Origin: Psococerastis gibbosa
Taxonomy: Eukaryota; Arthropoda; Insecta; Psocodea; Psocidae
DNA: 64,000 nt
Reading direction: 5' to 3'
Assembly (NCBI GenBank): GCA_963971405.1
Contig: OZ020489.1
Span: 22,470,290 to 22,534,289 of the forward strand
Positions within the stretch are counted from its first letter, which is position 1, and every line of letters begins with the position of its first letter. Shown here piece after piece: positions 43,607 through 55,300 of the stretch. Position numbers and translations under genes: made by a program. The notes under the pieces were generated by a model. That model saw only the letters and a list, made by a program, of their open reading frames with translations. It was not told where the DNA came from and ran no database searches.

Positions 43607-46600
43607 ATGGGTGTCTTCGTTGATAGTACCGGAATGGAGACCGCAGTTTTATCATTGGCATTATTGCTTGCTTTGTATTGGTACTTTACCAGCAAATTTA
43701 ATTTTTGGAAGGAGCGCGGCGTTGTTCACATCAAACCAGTGCCTATTTTCGGGAACATGGCGCCATTCATTTTGAGTAAAAAATGTTCAGGAGAATTACT
43801 AATGGTACGTATAACTTTGTTAAATAACCTACCTTGTAAGAGTCTAAAATAAAGAAGTCCTCCCGCACTATTGTGTTTGGTTGTTCACTTGTTTAGTGGT
43901 GTCGTAAGGCACGTGGACTTGCTACTGTATGCTAAAAAAGTCAGTCAACAATTCATTGATGGAACAAGAGAATCTAGACTTATGGCCAGCGGCTTATCTG
44001 AACAATGGACAATCAGAAATAGTTCGGAGGACCTTCACTTGGTATGAACCCATATTGAGCATGGCCAATGCCACTGTTAAACTAGTATCATCACACATAC
44101 ACTACAGCTGTACAATGAATGGGTAGGTACTTAAATTTACATAATGAAGCCCATGATACGGCCGTAATCGCACAAGGAATAATTGCATATATTGTACTCT
44201 TAAGAAAACTTGCGTGGCATCAGTCGTATTTGCTTAACAGTTCACTGCCCGTTACTAATGCGTATTCTCCATTCCTTCATTAGAACTGAAAAGAAACTAA
44301 AAAAATTATGCATTGTTAGGTTATGATTTCAAATTTTCTTTCAAAGGATATTTACAATTCAAAAGAAGCTACGGGATCTCCTTACGTTGGGTTGTGGATG
44401 GCAAGAAATCCATTTTTAATGGCGATTGACCCAGATTTCATCAAGCAAGTGTTGATAAAAGACTTCCAGTATTTCAGTGACAGAGGTTCGTAAATCATAA
44501 AAACTTAAGTTTCATACTATAGCTACGGACAATGCTGTACGTGCTTTGTACGATTAAACTAGAATTAAAACATCAATTGCATACGAACATAAATGCATCG
44601 AAATAACCTTATCAGTTATGTATGTAGGCTATGTATTTGCCACATATGGAAATTAATTAGTTTATTGTTTTTATTGCAGGAACTTCTTTAGGAAATCAAC
44701 CGAAAGAGCCATTGAATGGGCATTTATTTAATTTGGGGGGCTGGAGATGGCGCGTATTGCGAACAAAACTAACTCCGACGTTTACCTCTGGAAAAATGAA
44801 GTTCATGTTTGGGACAATGGTGGACTGCGCTGAAAGGCTTGACAAGTTGCTGGAAAAATTGGCTGCTCAAGGAGGAACTCTTGAAGTTAAAGGTTATTAT
44901 TTTTACGGACGTATACACTTGTTTCTTTGAATATCCTATCATTTTTGGTAATATTTCCGCTATATCCTATTGTCCCATTGCCAAATCACTCTGCAACTGT
45001 CACTCTATAATGGGTGCAACCGACAATAGACTAGCTCTTTTGCTTACCAATGACACATGTAGAGGTATGTAGATGACATGTAGGACAGTGGTACGGACCC
45101 CGACTTTCACCGGAAAGGTTGTTGGTGTTCAACACTTGCTACATTTTCTGGCCATGAGGGCATGTGAAGCAGGCGGTTCCAGGCCTTCATGGTTGAGTGT
45201 AAGAGAGAATTCAGAATTCGAGTTAAAAAATCCTGAGCTTCAAATCTTAGCTATAGTAAATACACGACAATTTCTTGATTAAAGAACTGTATCCTGTATC
45301 CTGTCTGGTCATGGAAACTATAAGCAAGTTTGCCTTGGCCATTTGACGTCTGAGACAAATACGTGCATGTTAAATGCCAAACAAACATTTAGTTCAGATT
45401 TGAGCCCGTTATGTTGACGAAATATGGGGCATGGTGAATATTGAAAGGCATTTTGTATTTAACGAATTATTCTGATCTTTTACAGAACCTTTGGCCAAAT
45501 TTACAACAGATGTGATAGGTACCTGTGCGTTTGGCCTCGATATGAAATCAATGGACGATGACGAAAGTGAATTTCGGAAAATGGGGCGGTCGATTTTTAG
45601 CCCTTCTTTTTCATTCTTAATCTCACGATTTTTAACTCTTACCTTTCCATTCCTTGTCAAATATATCAGATTGACGTTTATTCCTAAACGGGTAAGATGA
45701 ATTCTATAATTAGATAATACTAGATCGTCTTAATAATTCATAATTAATTAATAAATATTAGGAGTAGAAACAATAAAAAGACCTTATTTATTTATTTATT
45801 AATGTAGGCTTAGTCTAGTTCACAATACAAGAGCCTATCATAAAAAATTCTTTCTAGTAATAGTTGATTTTTATTAATATTATGATTAGATATTATATGA
45901 GATATCTGAATTAAATCCCAATTGAACAGAATCGGCGAAAGTTGCATATTGCTTTTATTAGACTATTAATCAGGTATATTATGTCGCAGCTCCTTTGAAA
46001 TAACAGTTCAATTTTTTATATGAACATGCAACTTACAACTATCGTTAACATGAGTTTAGTTTTGGCTTCTATGCTTGGTACGTACAGTATAGGTAGGTGT
46101 AGTCAAATGGGGCCCTCACAATTTGTTCAATTATAGGTTTCAGATTTTTTCATGGCAGTGGTTGTGGATACTGTCAATTATCGCAAAGAAAATAACTTGG
46201 CAAGAAATGATATGATGCAGCTTTTGATTGACATACAAAACCAAGGCCCTCTTGTTGATGAAGAAGACAAGTATGCTACTCTTCTTCCAGTACCAAAAGA
46301 TGACAAGGGCCATCAAGTTTTCGGTAAGGATTCAAAATCAAACTTGTGGGGGCAGCGGAATTTGTTTATGTTCAAGTACCTAATGCAATTAGAATAATTT
46401 ATTCCCTCAAGGTCGAGCTCTGGGACTGGAGTTTACGCTCAACATATCGCTACTTCGGAAGGAAAAAGACAACTCAAAAATGGTCGATTTCAACACTAAA
46501 ATATTTTTCAGAAATCTATTTTGCGTTAATGTAGAGTGCATATTTTCCGTGCAAGGGCAGATGCGTCGTTTTCTATTTGGTAGGAACCATCAAGTAGCTT

Positions 46601-49600
46601 AATCCATTAAATCCATTATAAAAAAAACTTTAACTTTACTTTCTATAAATTGACAGATTTAGAGTTGTGTCCTTTTTCTTCCGAAGTAGCGATATCTGTA
46701 TCGTACATTGATATACATGGATTGCTACCACGGCACCTAGCCCACGCTGAACAAATGTCTTCAATTTTGGTCACGTGACAAAAAGGGTTATTATGGCAAG
46801 AAGTGGTTGACTCCATTGCGTTCAATGCGATTTAGACGTATTTCATTGCCTGTTATTTAATCTATTTACCCATTTATTGAGTTTTTCTTTAGTTTGACAT
46901 AATGGTCATATCTTGCTCTGCTTATAAATGCACCAATAGGCTCAAGATATGTCGAGAAACGGGGGAAAATATTACTTTTCACAAGTAAGTGTTCGCATGG
47001 TTTGGTCATTAGTTGAGGCAGCATTTATGGGTTTATTTCAGTTTTCTTAATCATTATGTTAACAAATTGCACACCTCCAATTGTCCTCAAGGCCGTAGCC
47101 AAGGGGGGATCCTTGGGGGGGCGGGGGGGGGGCCGGGGCCACCCCCCCCCCCCCGAGAGAAATAGCATTATTCCCCCCCGAAAACTTTCTGAAACCGTCC
47201 CTGCCCCGAAATGAAATGGCTTGACACTAGATTTTGAGAGGAAACATAAAAACCACTATGTAATTAAATTCCTGCAGCCTAAGTAGGCCTAGTCCTGCAG
47301 AACCTAACTTTTGATAGTGAATAAAAATAGCGAAACACTACACTATAAGGCAAATTTACAGAGGAAAAAAGTGTTTTTATTTCCCATTTGGGCGAATTTT
47401 GTGGCTTTCTTGTAAATCACACGTACTGCAAAATGTCTAAAAATTATTAGGCTTATTGATATTGACATCCCTAAATCAACAGCATTGGCCTACTACACTG
47501 CAATATTTTTTCATCGATGATAGCACACAGAATATTCTCATCGTGTAAGCATAATAAGTAGGCTATGAGATTTAAAAATTCGAATGCCGGTGTGGGTGGA
47601 TCAGGGACGGATCCAGCTCATGGGGGGGGGGGGGTAGCTGTGGGTCGAAATAGGAAAAACCTATATAGTATCGATTACGATTAAATCAGAGCGTTATAAA
47701 AATTAACTTATAAAATAGATTTACTGAATTTTTTTTTGGGGGGGGGGGGATATCCGCCCCCCTGTCTCCGTCCATGGGGTGGATCCAGGGGGCGGTTGGG
47801 AACCTGCCTCCCTGTATCCGTCCATGGGGTCTAACCAGAGTGACTACTTATTCTTTTTATATTCTCCTTATTCTAGTTGAAGTGTAGTCATGGACAGATG
47901 AAGGGGGGAGCTGCCCCCAAAATCTTATAAGCTAGCCTGTTGTAAGTTGCCTAACTTATTACGTTATAATGTAAAGGATACTACATATGTTTATTATATT
48001 TTGAGCCAAATAACCCCCCCAATGGGCTGGATCTACTCCTGGTATAGGTAGGAGTTTAACACTTCAAATTTAGTCCCAATGCAATTAAATAGACGAACAT
48101 GGTTAGATTGGACTAAATAGTTTGACTATATTTTGTTAAATTGCTGCTTGACACAATTTTTCTTAGTAACATATTCCTAGCTAAATATTAATAAATCTTC
48201 ATAAATGCCGGTGTGTGACCATAGAATATTGTTCTATAATAAATAAATAAATATTACAAAAACAGAAAATGTCAATTAATCGTATTAAAAAAATTATTGA
48301 AATACATCAAATTTACACGTAAGTGTATATGGCATGGAACGCTTCTGCCATAATATCCAAGATATCAGGTTTTGTCTGTTGCCGACATCCCTAGCGTTCC
48401 TGGTGTATTTCCAGTGTATATATATATATAGTTCAGTGGTATCTTACCTTGAATAGAAAGGAATAACCAATATGGCGGTGATTAAGGCCAGGTACACACG
48501 GACTATTCTCGCAGTCGCGATTTGCCGACATCTTTACTATTATAGCCATACAAAGGGCTATCAGACAAGTTCATGACGATTTCGTAAGCTGGCGTGAAAC
48601 TGGCCTTTCCCCCTAGACACGCCAGATCATAGAAATCTTTTGAAGTTGACTCTGTGGGTTTGTACCAACCATTCACCAAGGCCTATTTCTATAATGGAAA
48701 AGACTCGGCAAATCACGTCGTGTGGAATCGTCTGTGTGTACAAGAGGAAGAGCCAATCATTCACGTTTTTATGTAGTCTATAGGTCTATGCGTACAATAT
48801 GTAGACTGATAGTGGAATCAAAGAAAATACTAGCATTTTCAAAGTACTATGCACTTTTTTGTGGTAGCCATGTTAAGTTTTAATTTCTTTTTACATTCAG
48901 AATTAACTAATTCTCTACTGGCCGCACAAGCATTCGTATTTTTCGTTGCTGGCTTTGAAACTTCGTCAACTACCATGAGTTTTGCTTTGTATGAGCTGGC
49001 CAAAAACCCAGTCATTCAAAAAAAGGTGGTAGAAGAAATTCACGATGTCCTTAAAAAACATGGCGGAGTAATTACCTACGAATCATTACACGATATGCAA
49101 TATCTAGACATGGTTGTATCGGGTAAGTTATTTATAAATTTTTAATTCTCATAACAATTAAGATTGAATACCAGTATTCGCAAAAGTATTTCCAAAAGCC
49201 AGCTGTCATCAAAGTACAATAATAGAGTACCTACAATTAAGGTGGCAAAAAATGTATCCTAATTCTGTTGTCCTATCCTATATTTATGAATAGTAATATA
49301 TCAAAACCACCCATGTTGGAGATGAATGATGGCGTTAGGCGCAATGTCCACCGACGTCAATAGTGATAGTAATGGTGATATTGACGTGATAGCAGACATT
49401 AAAGACAGTCTAAAAATGTCTTCTACCACTTCAATCACGTCAATATCACAATTATTATCACTATTGACGTCGGTGGACTTTGCGCCTCAATGCGAAATCA
49501 TTGAGGTTCATTTGTGACGTCATTTTGTAGATGGCAGCACCAGTTGCTAAGATATCAAAGCGTTGATTTTTCCATAAACCTCAATAATTATTTTATTTAT

Positions 49601-51230
49601 GTATTATTTTAAAGTGATATTTTTCTATAAATCATGGAGAATATATATATTAAATTATATGCAGCGCAATAAGGTCCAGGCATAGTAAAAATATTATAAA
49701 AAATATTAAAAGAATTAATTAGATGCTAAGAACTTAGTTTTCACATGCAAACGGCGGGCATTTTGAATAGTATGGATATCTTATTGTCGTCAGCGAACCT
49801 AGTGACAAAAACTGTCCCTACAGAACCTCATTAGTATAGCTGCAAATGTTCATTTAATTGTCTGGGAAGTCCCGCCCAAACCTCAATCTTTTGCTCGATC
49901 AGTCCAGTATTAATAGATAGGGTTTATCCTTTTGTTTACTCCAGAAACTCTGAGGAAGTATCCTCCAGTTCAGAATCTCTTCCGGAGTGCATCGCGGGAG
50001 TACCGTATACCAGACACGGACATCGTTCTTCCAGCTGGTGTGCGTGTGTTCATTCCAGCATATGCCATTCACAATGATCCTAAGTATTATCCGAACCCGG
50101 AAAAATTTGATCCAGAGCGTTTCACTCCTGAAATGAAGCAGAAACGTCATCCATGTACTTATTTGCCATTTGGTGAAGGACCAAGGAATTGCATAGGTGA
50201 GGAAACTAATATATAAAGTTATTTATTGTGAACGTTGCAAATTACAGCAATACAACAAAAAATTTGACATTCCTTTACTGTACATTAGGCTTCATATTTT
50301 TAAGTTTGCTGAGTGAGTGTACCCCGAAAAATTGTTACTTGTTTGGGTTATTTCGTGAATGAACCTTATATCGTATACTCTTTAGAAGAGGTCCTGGAAA
50401 AGACATGACTTTTTTTTTAAATGTGGAGTCGCAATTAATTTCTTCAGAGTGATGCATTGCTGTCACACGATTACAAATCCAATGTAAATCCAGTAGATCT
50501 ACCTTAATATAACGTAAAAACCTAACATAAATAATGATAATGAAGCAGTAGAATCCGGGCTGATAGACCGGGATCGATCTGAAAGCCTACTTCCAAACGT
50601 TTGGTAAACTTCTGTGGTCCACATCTTCACACGTACTACGTGGGCTTCTTGGATTGTATCTCGGAGGCTTCGTATTTTTAACTGATTACTGCTACGAAAC
50701 CTTCCTTCCATACAATCTTAGAAGTCTACTTAGTACCACTGAAGACGTCGATGCTGAGCATTTGGAAGTACGCTTTCAGATTGACCACGGCCTATCAGCC
50801 CGGATTCTACTGCTTCATCATCTAACTTCGGCCATGAAAGACTTTGTACTTTTAAGGGGAATCATTCCAAATTTTTGGAAATCAACATGACGTGAGTTAA
50901 TCAATTAAATTCTTGTTCCACAGTGGCTATATTGGCACTTTGAGCACCCCCTCCATGTTGTTTTTAAAATATTAAGATTTTAAATATATTTATAATTAAA
51001 TACATTTTTAATTTTCATTGTTATGCTGTACTATCGTTATCTTTTTAGGTGCACGTTTTGGAATTCTGCAAACGAAACTTGGCTTAGCGACTACACTACG
51101 AAAATTTAAGTTAGAAGTTTGTGCGGACACAATAATTCCAGTGAAACTTGATCCGAGATCGTTAATAACGGCCGTACGTGGAGGTGTCAACTTAAAAATC
51201 AGTTTTCAAGATACTGTTGGGACAACGTAG
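43607..51230 (+). CDS. Cytochrome P450, CYP3 clan (CYP6-like)
   Basis: Eight coding exons join in frame: 43607-43804, 44347-44485, 44680-44892, 45486-45691, 46137-46323, 48901-49122, 49945-50196 and 51049-51230, giving 532 residues. The N-terminal membrane anchor is at about 10-28 ([15 protein letters not shown]). The C-helix WRWRVLR, I-helix AGFETS (331-336, oxygen activation), K-helix ETLR (389-392), PERF-type FDPERF, and heme loop [10 protein letters not shown] (464-473, ligand Cys471) are all present. This is a microsomal monooxygenase that would take electrons from P450 reductase; CYP6-like enzymes commonly oxidise lipophilic foreign compounds, but the substrate here is unknown. The coding start follows an intron acceptor (TTTTTAG at 43601), so a non-coding 5' exon is likely upstream. 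Introns hold a SINE, G-run hAT-like pieces and a hairpin MITE. AATAAA lies at 51453. All key residues are intact. Confidence 0.9.
45065..45235 (+). mobile_element. tRNA-derived SINE, family 1, copy 3
   Basis: Plus-strand copy of the SINE seen at 9973 and 12600: GACAGTGGTACGGACC (A-box region), a degraded B box (TTGGTGTTCAACACTTGC), then the shared body CATTTTCTGGCCATGAGGGC and GGTTGAGTGTAAGAGAG. It lies in intron 3 of the P450 gene, in sense orientation. Confidence 0.55.
46444..46694. mobile_element. Small inverted-repeat element
   Basis: The 46444-46475 arm (ATATCGCTACTTCGGAAGG, AAAAAGACAACTC) is inverted at 46658-46694. The arms are about 35 bp and the spacer about 190 bp. It lies in intron 5 of the P450 gene. 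Non-autonomous element; family unknown. Confidence 0.5.
47088..47290. mobile_element. G-run hAT-like miniature element, incomplete
   Basis: Begins CAAGGCCGTAGCCAAGGGGG and passes through G- and C-runs. The interior (GAAATGAAATGGC, TTTTGAGAGGAAA, CCACTATGTA) is the inverted equivalent of the element at 56680-56853. A matching right end is not visible. It is in intron 5 of the P450 gene. Confidence 0.5.
47600..48070. repeat. Cluster of GGACGGATCCA / G-run pieces
   Basis: Several copies of a motif like GGACGGATCCAGC or CTCCGTCCATGGGG, each next to a long G- or C-run (about 47620, 47745 and 47790), are packed together in intron 5 of the P450 gene. They look like overlapping ends of miniature elements of a second family. 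Individual boundaries cannot be set. Confidence 0.4.
48484..48745. mobile_element. TIR element, about 260 bp
   Basis: The left end GTACACACGGACTATTC...GATTTGCCGA is inverted at the right as TCGGCAAATCAC...GAATCGTCTGTGTGTAC. The arms are about 37 bp with some mismatches. It lies in intron 5 of the P450 gene, 155 bp before exon 6. Confidence 0.55.
49338..49486. mobile_element. Hairpin MITE, 149 bp
   Basis: Runs from GGCGCAATGTCCACCGACG to CGTCGGTGGACTTTGCGCC with flanks TTA and TCA. The left core is GACGTGATAGCAGACATT and the right core is altered (AATGTCTTCTACCACTTC). The arms pair along most of their length. It is in intron 6 of the P450 gene. Confidence 0.88.
50540..50818. mobile_element. 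TIR element, 279 bp
   Basis: The left arm ATGAAGCAGTAGAATCCGGG, then CTGATAGACC and ACTTCCAAACG, is inverted in the right arm, ending CCCGGATTCTACTGCTTCAT. The arms are about 60 bp. A shorter relative is at 19374-19496. It lies in intron 7 of the P450 gene. Confidence 0.7.
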
Positions 51231-52356
51231 GAAATTGAAATCGTAGTATCCGAATAGTCGGGATTGCTGATTTACAGTTCAACAGGCCTATTCTTAAGGA
51301 TAGGCGTTACGTTACGACTATAAGTAACGCGATCTTAATTTTATTTGGTTCGTTATTTTCGTTTTCTTTCCGTTTATTTCCACACGAAAAGTAGCGACCG
51401 AGTCCGTTTTGATGGCTGGCACGTCTGTTTAAAATAATCGAAAACTTGAGACAATAAAGTTGTTACTTTACTGTTAACTTTTTTCTTATTCTACAAATTC
51501 TTCGCGTTCCTTTCATTTTGCAATGATTACAATTAGCTCCTTGATTTGCCCACTGTTTCAACTACAAAAAACAATTTTTTTATTACATCAAAAATTTCTT
51601 TTTTTACGTCCAATCGTCTTATCTGCAAGCATGTAAAAAATTTTCTTGGCTGAAGTTTAGGAGATTATAAATTAAAACCAACAAAAAAAATTTTGGAACG
51701 TTCTCCTGAAAAGTTAGCATTTTGCAGTTAGAACAGTTGGCAAATCAAGGAGGAAAAGTGTTAGTGTCATTATGTTATTAGCCAATACAGTGACAGTAGG
51801 CTAGCCGTAAAAGTTATGTAACCTCACGGGAAGAGGAAGTCCAAGAGTCCATATTTGTCTATTAACAAAGCCGGCTAGACTTTGTGCTTAAGCATTGAAC
51901 GATCGAACGATTGATAACCTCGGCATACGGATAGTAGGGCAGGATTGCTTTGTTAAGATCCCCACAACTTACTCTTGACAGCTTGCGAAAGTATACAATA
52001 CCGTCGTCCGTTGTCAATCGAATCCTACCTCATCCGGTCTTAGTATTGATTACAATATCTATAGCTTTGCTGTTTATTGCCTACATTGTCCCAGTTCATT
52101 TGTGGTCGAACTTACCTGCGGTGTGGATTATAAAGATAGAAAATTGATACCTGCACAGCAAACAAAAATAGGTAAGTTTGTTAAGTAAGAAAATTAAAAA
52201 ATAAACTTTCTTATTCATAGCCTTTGATCAATACACGGTTCACAACAGCTGTGAAACCACAGACAACTCCGTTCACACCCTATTAACTTATATGTAGGTT
52301 AAGGGCATTAAAATAAAATGGAATACTTCAGACGTGTTTTATGTTTGCAGATTATT
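51231..52356. other. Spacer between P450 and aminoacylase genes
   Basis: Contains the likely P450 polyadenylation signal AATAAA at 51453-51458. Near 52168 the sequence AAAATAG|GTAAGT could be the donor of a non-coding first exon of the aminoacylase gene, because the coding exon starts after an acceptor (TTTGCAG at 52350). A 65-codon frame with a hydrophobic segment (51950-52147) lies in this presumed 5' UTR. Confidence 0.4.
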
Positions 52357-55300
52357 ATGGGAACCAATGCAGATGATCTGGCAATTGAAAATTTTCGGAC
52401 ATACCTTAGGATACCATCGGTTCAGCCAGATGTGGATTACAGTACGTTTCAACTTCTAATTAGTTTTCAATCTGCTGTATGGCTAGCTATGTAGCTAAAG
52501 CTAGTATGTTGCATGTATAAATTGTTCGGACTACGCAACAAAAAAAAAATTAAAATTAAAATAGTACCTAACTAAGTTGTAAAATTCTTAAATTCATTCT
52601 GAGATAATGGAAACTATTTTACCCTTTATCTTTAGGATAGGTACCGTACGTAATAGTAATTGAGATCATACAATCATATAATTTATTTATATAGAAACCA
52701 ATTATCTTTTCAGCTGGCTGTATTGAATTTCTGAAGAAGCAAGCAGAGGAACTTGGATTGGAATATGTAATCTACGAATTCACTCCTAAAAAGCCACTAC
52801 TCTTGATGACCTTGAAAGGAACTGATTCTTCGCTTGGTAGCATAATTCTCAACTCACACATGGATGTTGTCACTGTTTCCGAAGTAAGTTTTCATGGACT
52901 ACCTAGGGCTACCGTACAAACAGTCTTAATCTGCTCACTCGAGAGGAAAGCTCATGGTATGATCAGCATGCCTATGTCTGGGAGATATTATCATGTCTTT
53001 AATCAAATCCAACCTTGCTATCAAGACGGAATGTTGAATTTATTCATGCGTGATATCTATTCCGCCATTACCTGTACGTTGACTGTAGTCACTCTAATCA
53101 AATAAGCCATTGTGAAAGTTATTTAGACGGATATTGAACTTGAGGTAACTTCCAAAATGGTTTGAAAAGTCTCGGTAAGTATTCTTAGAGTCTTACACGG
53201 CGCGGCGATTTTCCTTACTGAGGTTTTTCAAGCGTTCCACCCTTATTATGTGAGTTTTCATAGCGAAATAGTGCTTTAAGAGTGCCTGCATGGTTTGAAC
53301 TGAAATGTAACTTTGATTATGATATTACTTAGGCTGACTGGCATCATGACCCTTTCGGAGCGGAGATGGACGAGGACGGCAATATTTACGGGCGTGGAGC
53401 TCAAGATACCAAAGAACTTGGAATTCAGTACCTCGAAGCAATCAGAAGACTTCTCAAGCAAGGAAGACAGTTCTTGAGGGATATACATATCACGTTTGTG
53501 CCAGGTAGAAGTTCTTGTAGAACACATGAATATTGAATATTGCTGGACAACTGCTAATTGTATTTAAGTACAATATTATGTATATACACTATGCATGTGC
53601 ATATAGATATGCAGCAGTTGCATGAACTGCCCATCACTGTTCCACCGTACTTCGACCTTCGACACTTAATATAATTATTAATATTTTGCAAATTCAAAAT
53701 CTGTTATAGTTAACCAATTTAAATCCCGCTATGAATGTTATTGTAATTCCCATTGCAGATGAAGAAAATGGCGATCCTGGAATGGAACCTTTTGTAGAAT
53801 CGGACCAGTTCAAGGCTTTGAACGTAGTATTCACACTCGATGAAGGGGAGGCCAACCCTGGACCTCCTTTTGACGTTTACTATGGGGAGAAAGCGATTTG
53901 GCGTAAGTTAATAATGTAATATTATTAGTTTACTTAATTTAAGTGAAAAAAATAAAGATATAAATGCGATTGTACGTGTGCGTGTGTGTGTGTGTGAGAG
54001 AGAGAGAACGGTTGTAATTTTTCCCCGGATTTTGACAGATTTATTACATGTTTTCAGATGTTGCTTTCCACGTAACAGGCACTGAAGGGCATGGCTCTTT
54101 GGATCTTCGTAATACTGCAGGAGAGAAAATGCGACGACTTCTGGACCAGATCATGGATTATCGGCAGAGTCAAATAGACAAGATCGATGCTAACCCTAAT
54201 CTGACGGTTGCAGACCTTACTTTTATCAACTTTACTCAAGTCCAGGTACTTTTTTTTTTTTTTTTTTCCTTCGTGGGGCCTACTCGTTTGAGTTCCTATA
54301 AGCGTCGACCTAGAAGGTCTTTTGCTTCCACGTTTGCCGTCTACGCCCACCTTATAACACCAGTCTTTTTGATAAATTCTAGTGTTTTTGTGATGGGATT
54401 AGATCGGATGGTTTCCTCTTCAGACCTAGGGTGGCCAAGAGTTTGGTATCGAGTTTGTCCCAGCGCTTCACATTCAAAGAGAATGTGTTCAGCTGTTTCT
54501 TCTTCAACTTCACACAGTCTGCATCTACTGTCGTTTTTCACGCCAACCCTATGCATGTGTTTGTTGAAGTGGCCGTGGCCCGTAAGCGTGCCAACCACCC
54601 TTCTAGCTTGCTCTCTACTTAAAGAGAGAAGCTGATCGGTGAGCTTTTTACTAGGACCCGGAATAACCTTCTTAGCAAATCTGCTTTCCGGGACTTTCTT
54701 CCATTCCTCTGCAGTTTTTCTCTGCACCCATTTTTGTACAGAAGTACGGGCCTGGCAATAAGCCATCCCGTACTTAGGTTCTGCACCAATGAATGGCGTT
54801 TCTGCACCTTTTCGAGCCAGCTCGTCGGCTCTTTCATTCCCATCAAAGTTCGAGTGCGCCGGGACCCAAATCAGCGAGACTGAGTTTTCCCGACACACCT
54901 TTATTAGGAGGTTGATGCAGTGCCACACCATTTTTGATGTGATCTTTATAGCCTCCACAGCCTTAATCGCTGCCTGCGAGTCTGTATAGATAATAATGGT
55001 TTTGCCCTTGCATTCCATTTCCATACACTCCTCTAGGCATTTTATAATGGCCCCTACCTCAGCCTGAAAGACTGTAGCATATTTGCCGAGGCTTAGGACT
55101 ATGGATTTGTCTACAGTTTCCCCATAGACTCCTCCTCCAGCCCCATTTTCCATTTTCGACCCATCTGTATACCAGACTAGGTCATTGTCCCCTGTTTGAT
55201 GTTCTTCAGCATTCCATTCTTCTCTAGCTGGAATTCTAGTGTTAAATGGTTTGCTGAATGAGAGCAGGGGTGTCATTCGGTCTGACGGCATTAAAAGCGT

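Noticed and set aside
51950-52147. 65-codon frame with a hydrophobic segment as a small membrane protein or alternative N-terminus of aminoacylase
   Set aside because: It stops before the likely donor near 52168, so it cannot join the coding exon, and no family is recognised. It probably lies in the 5' UTR or spacer.
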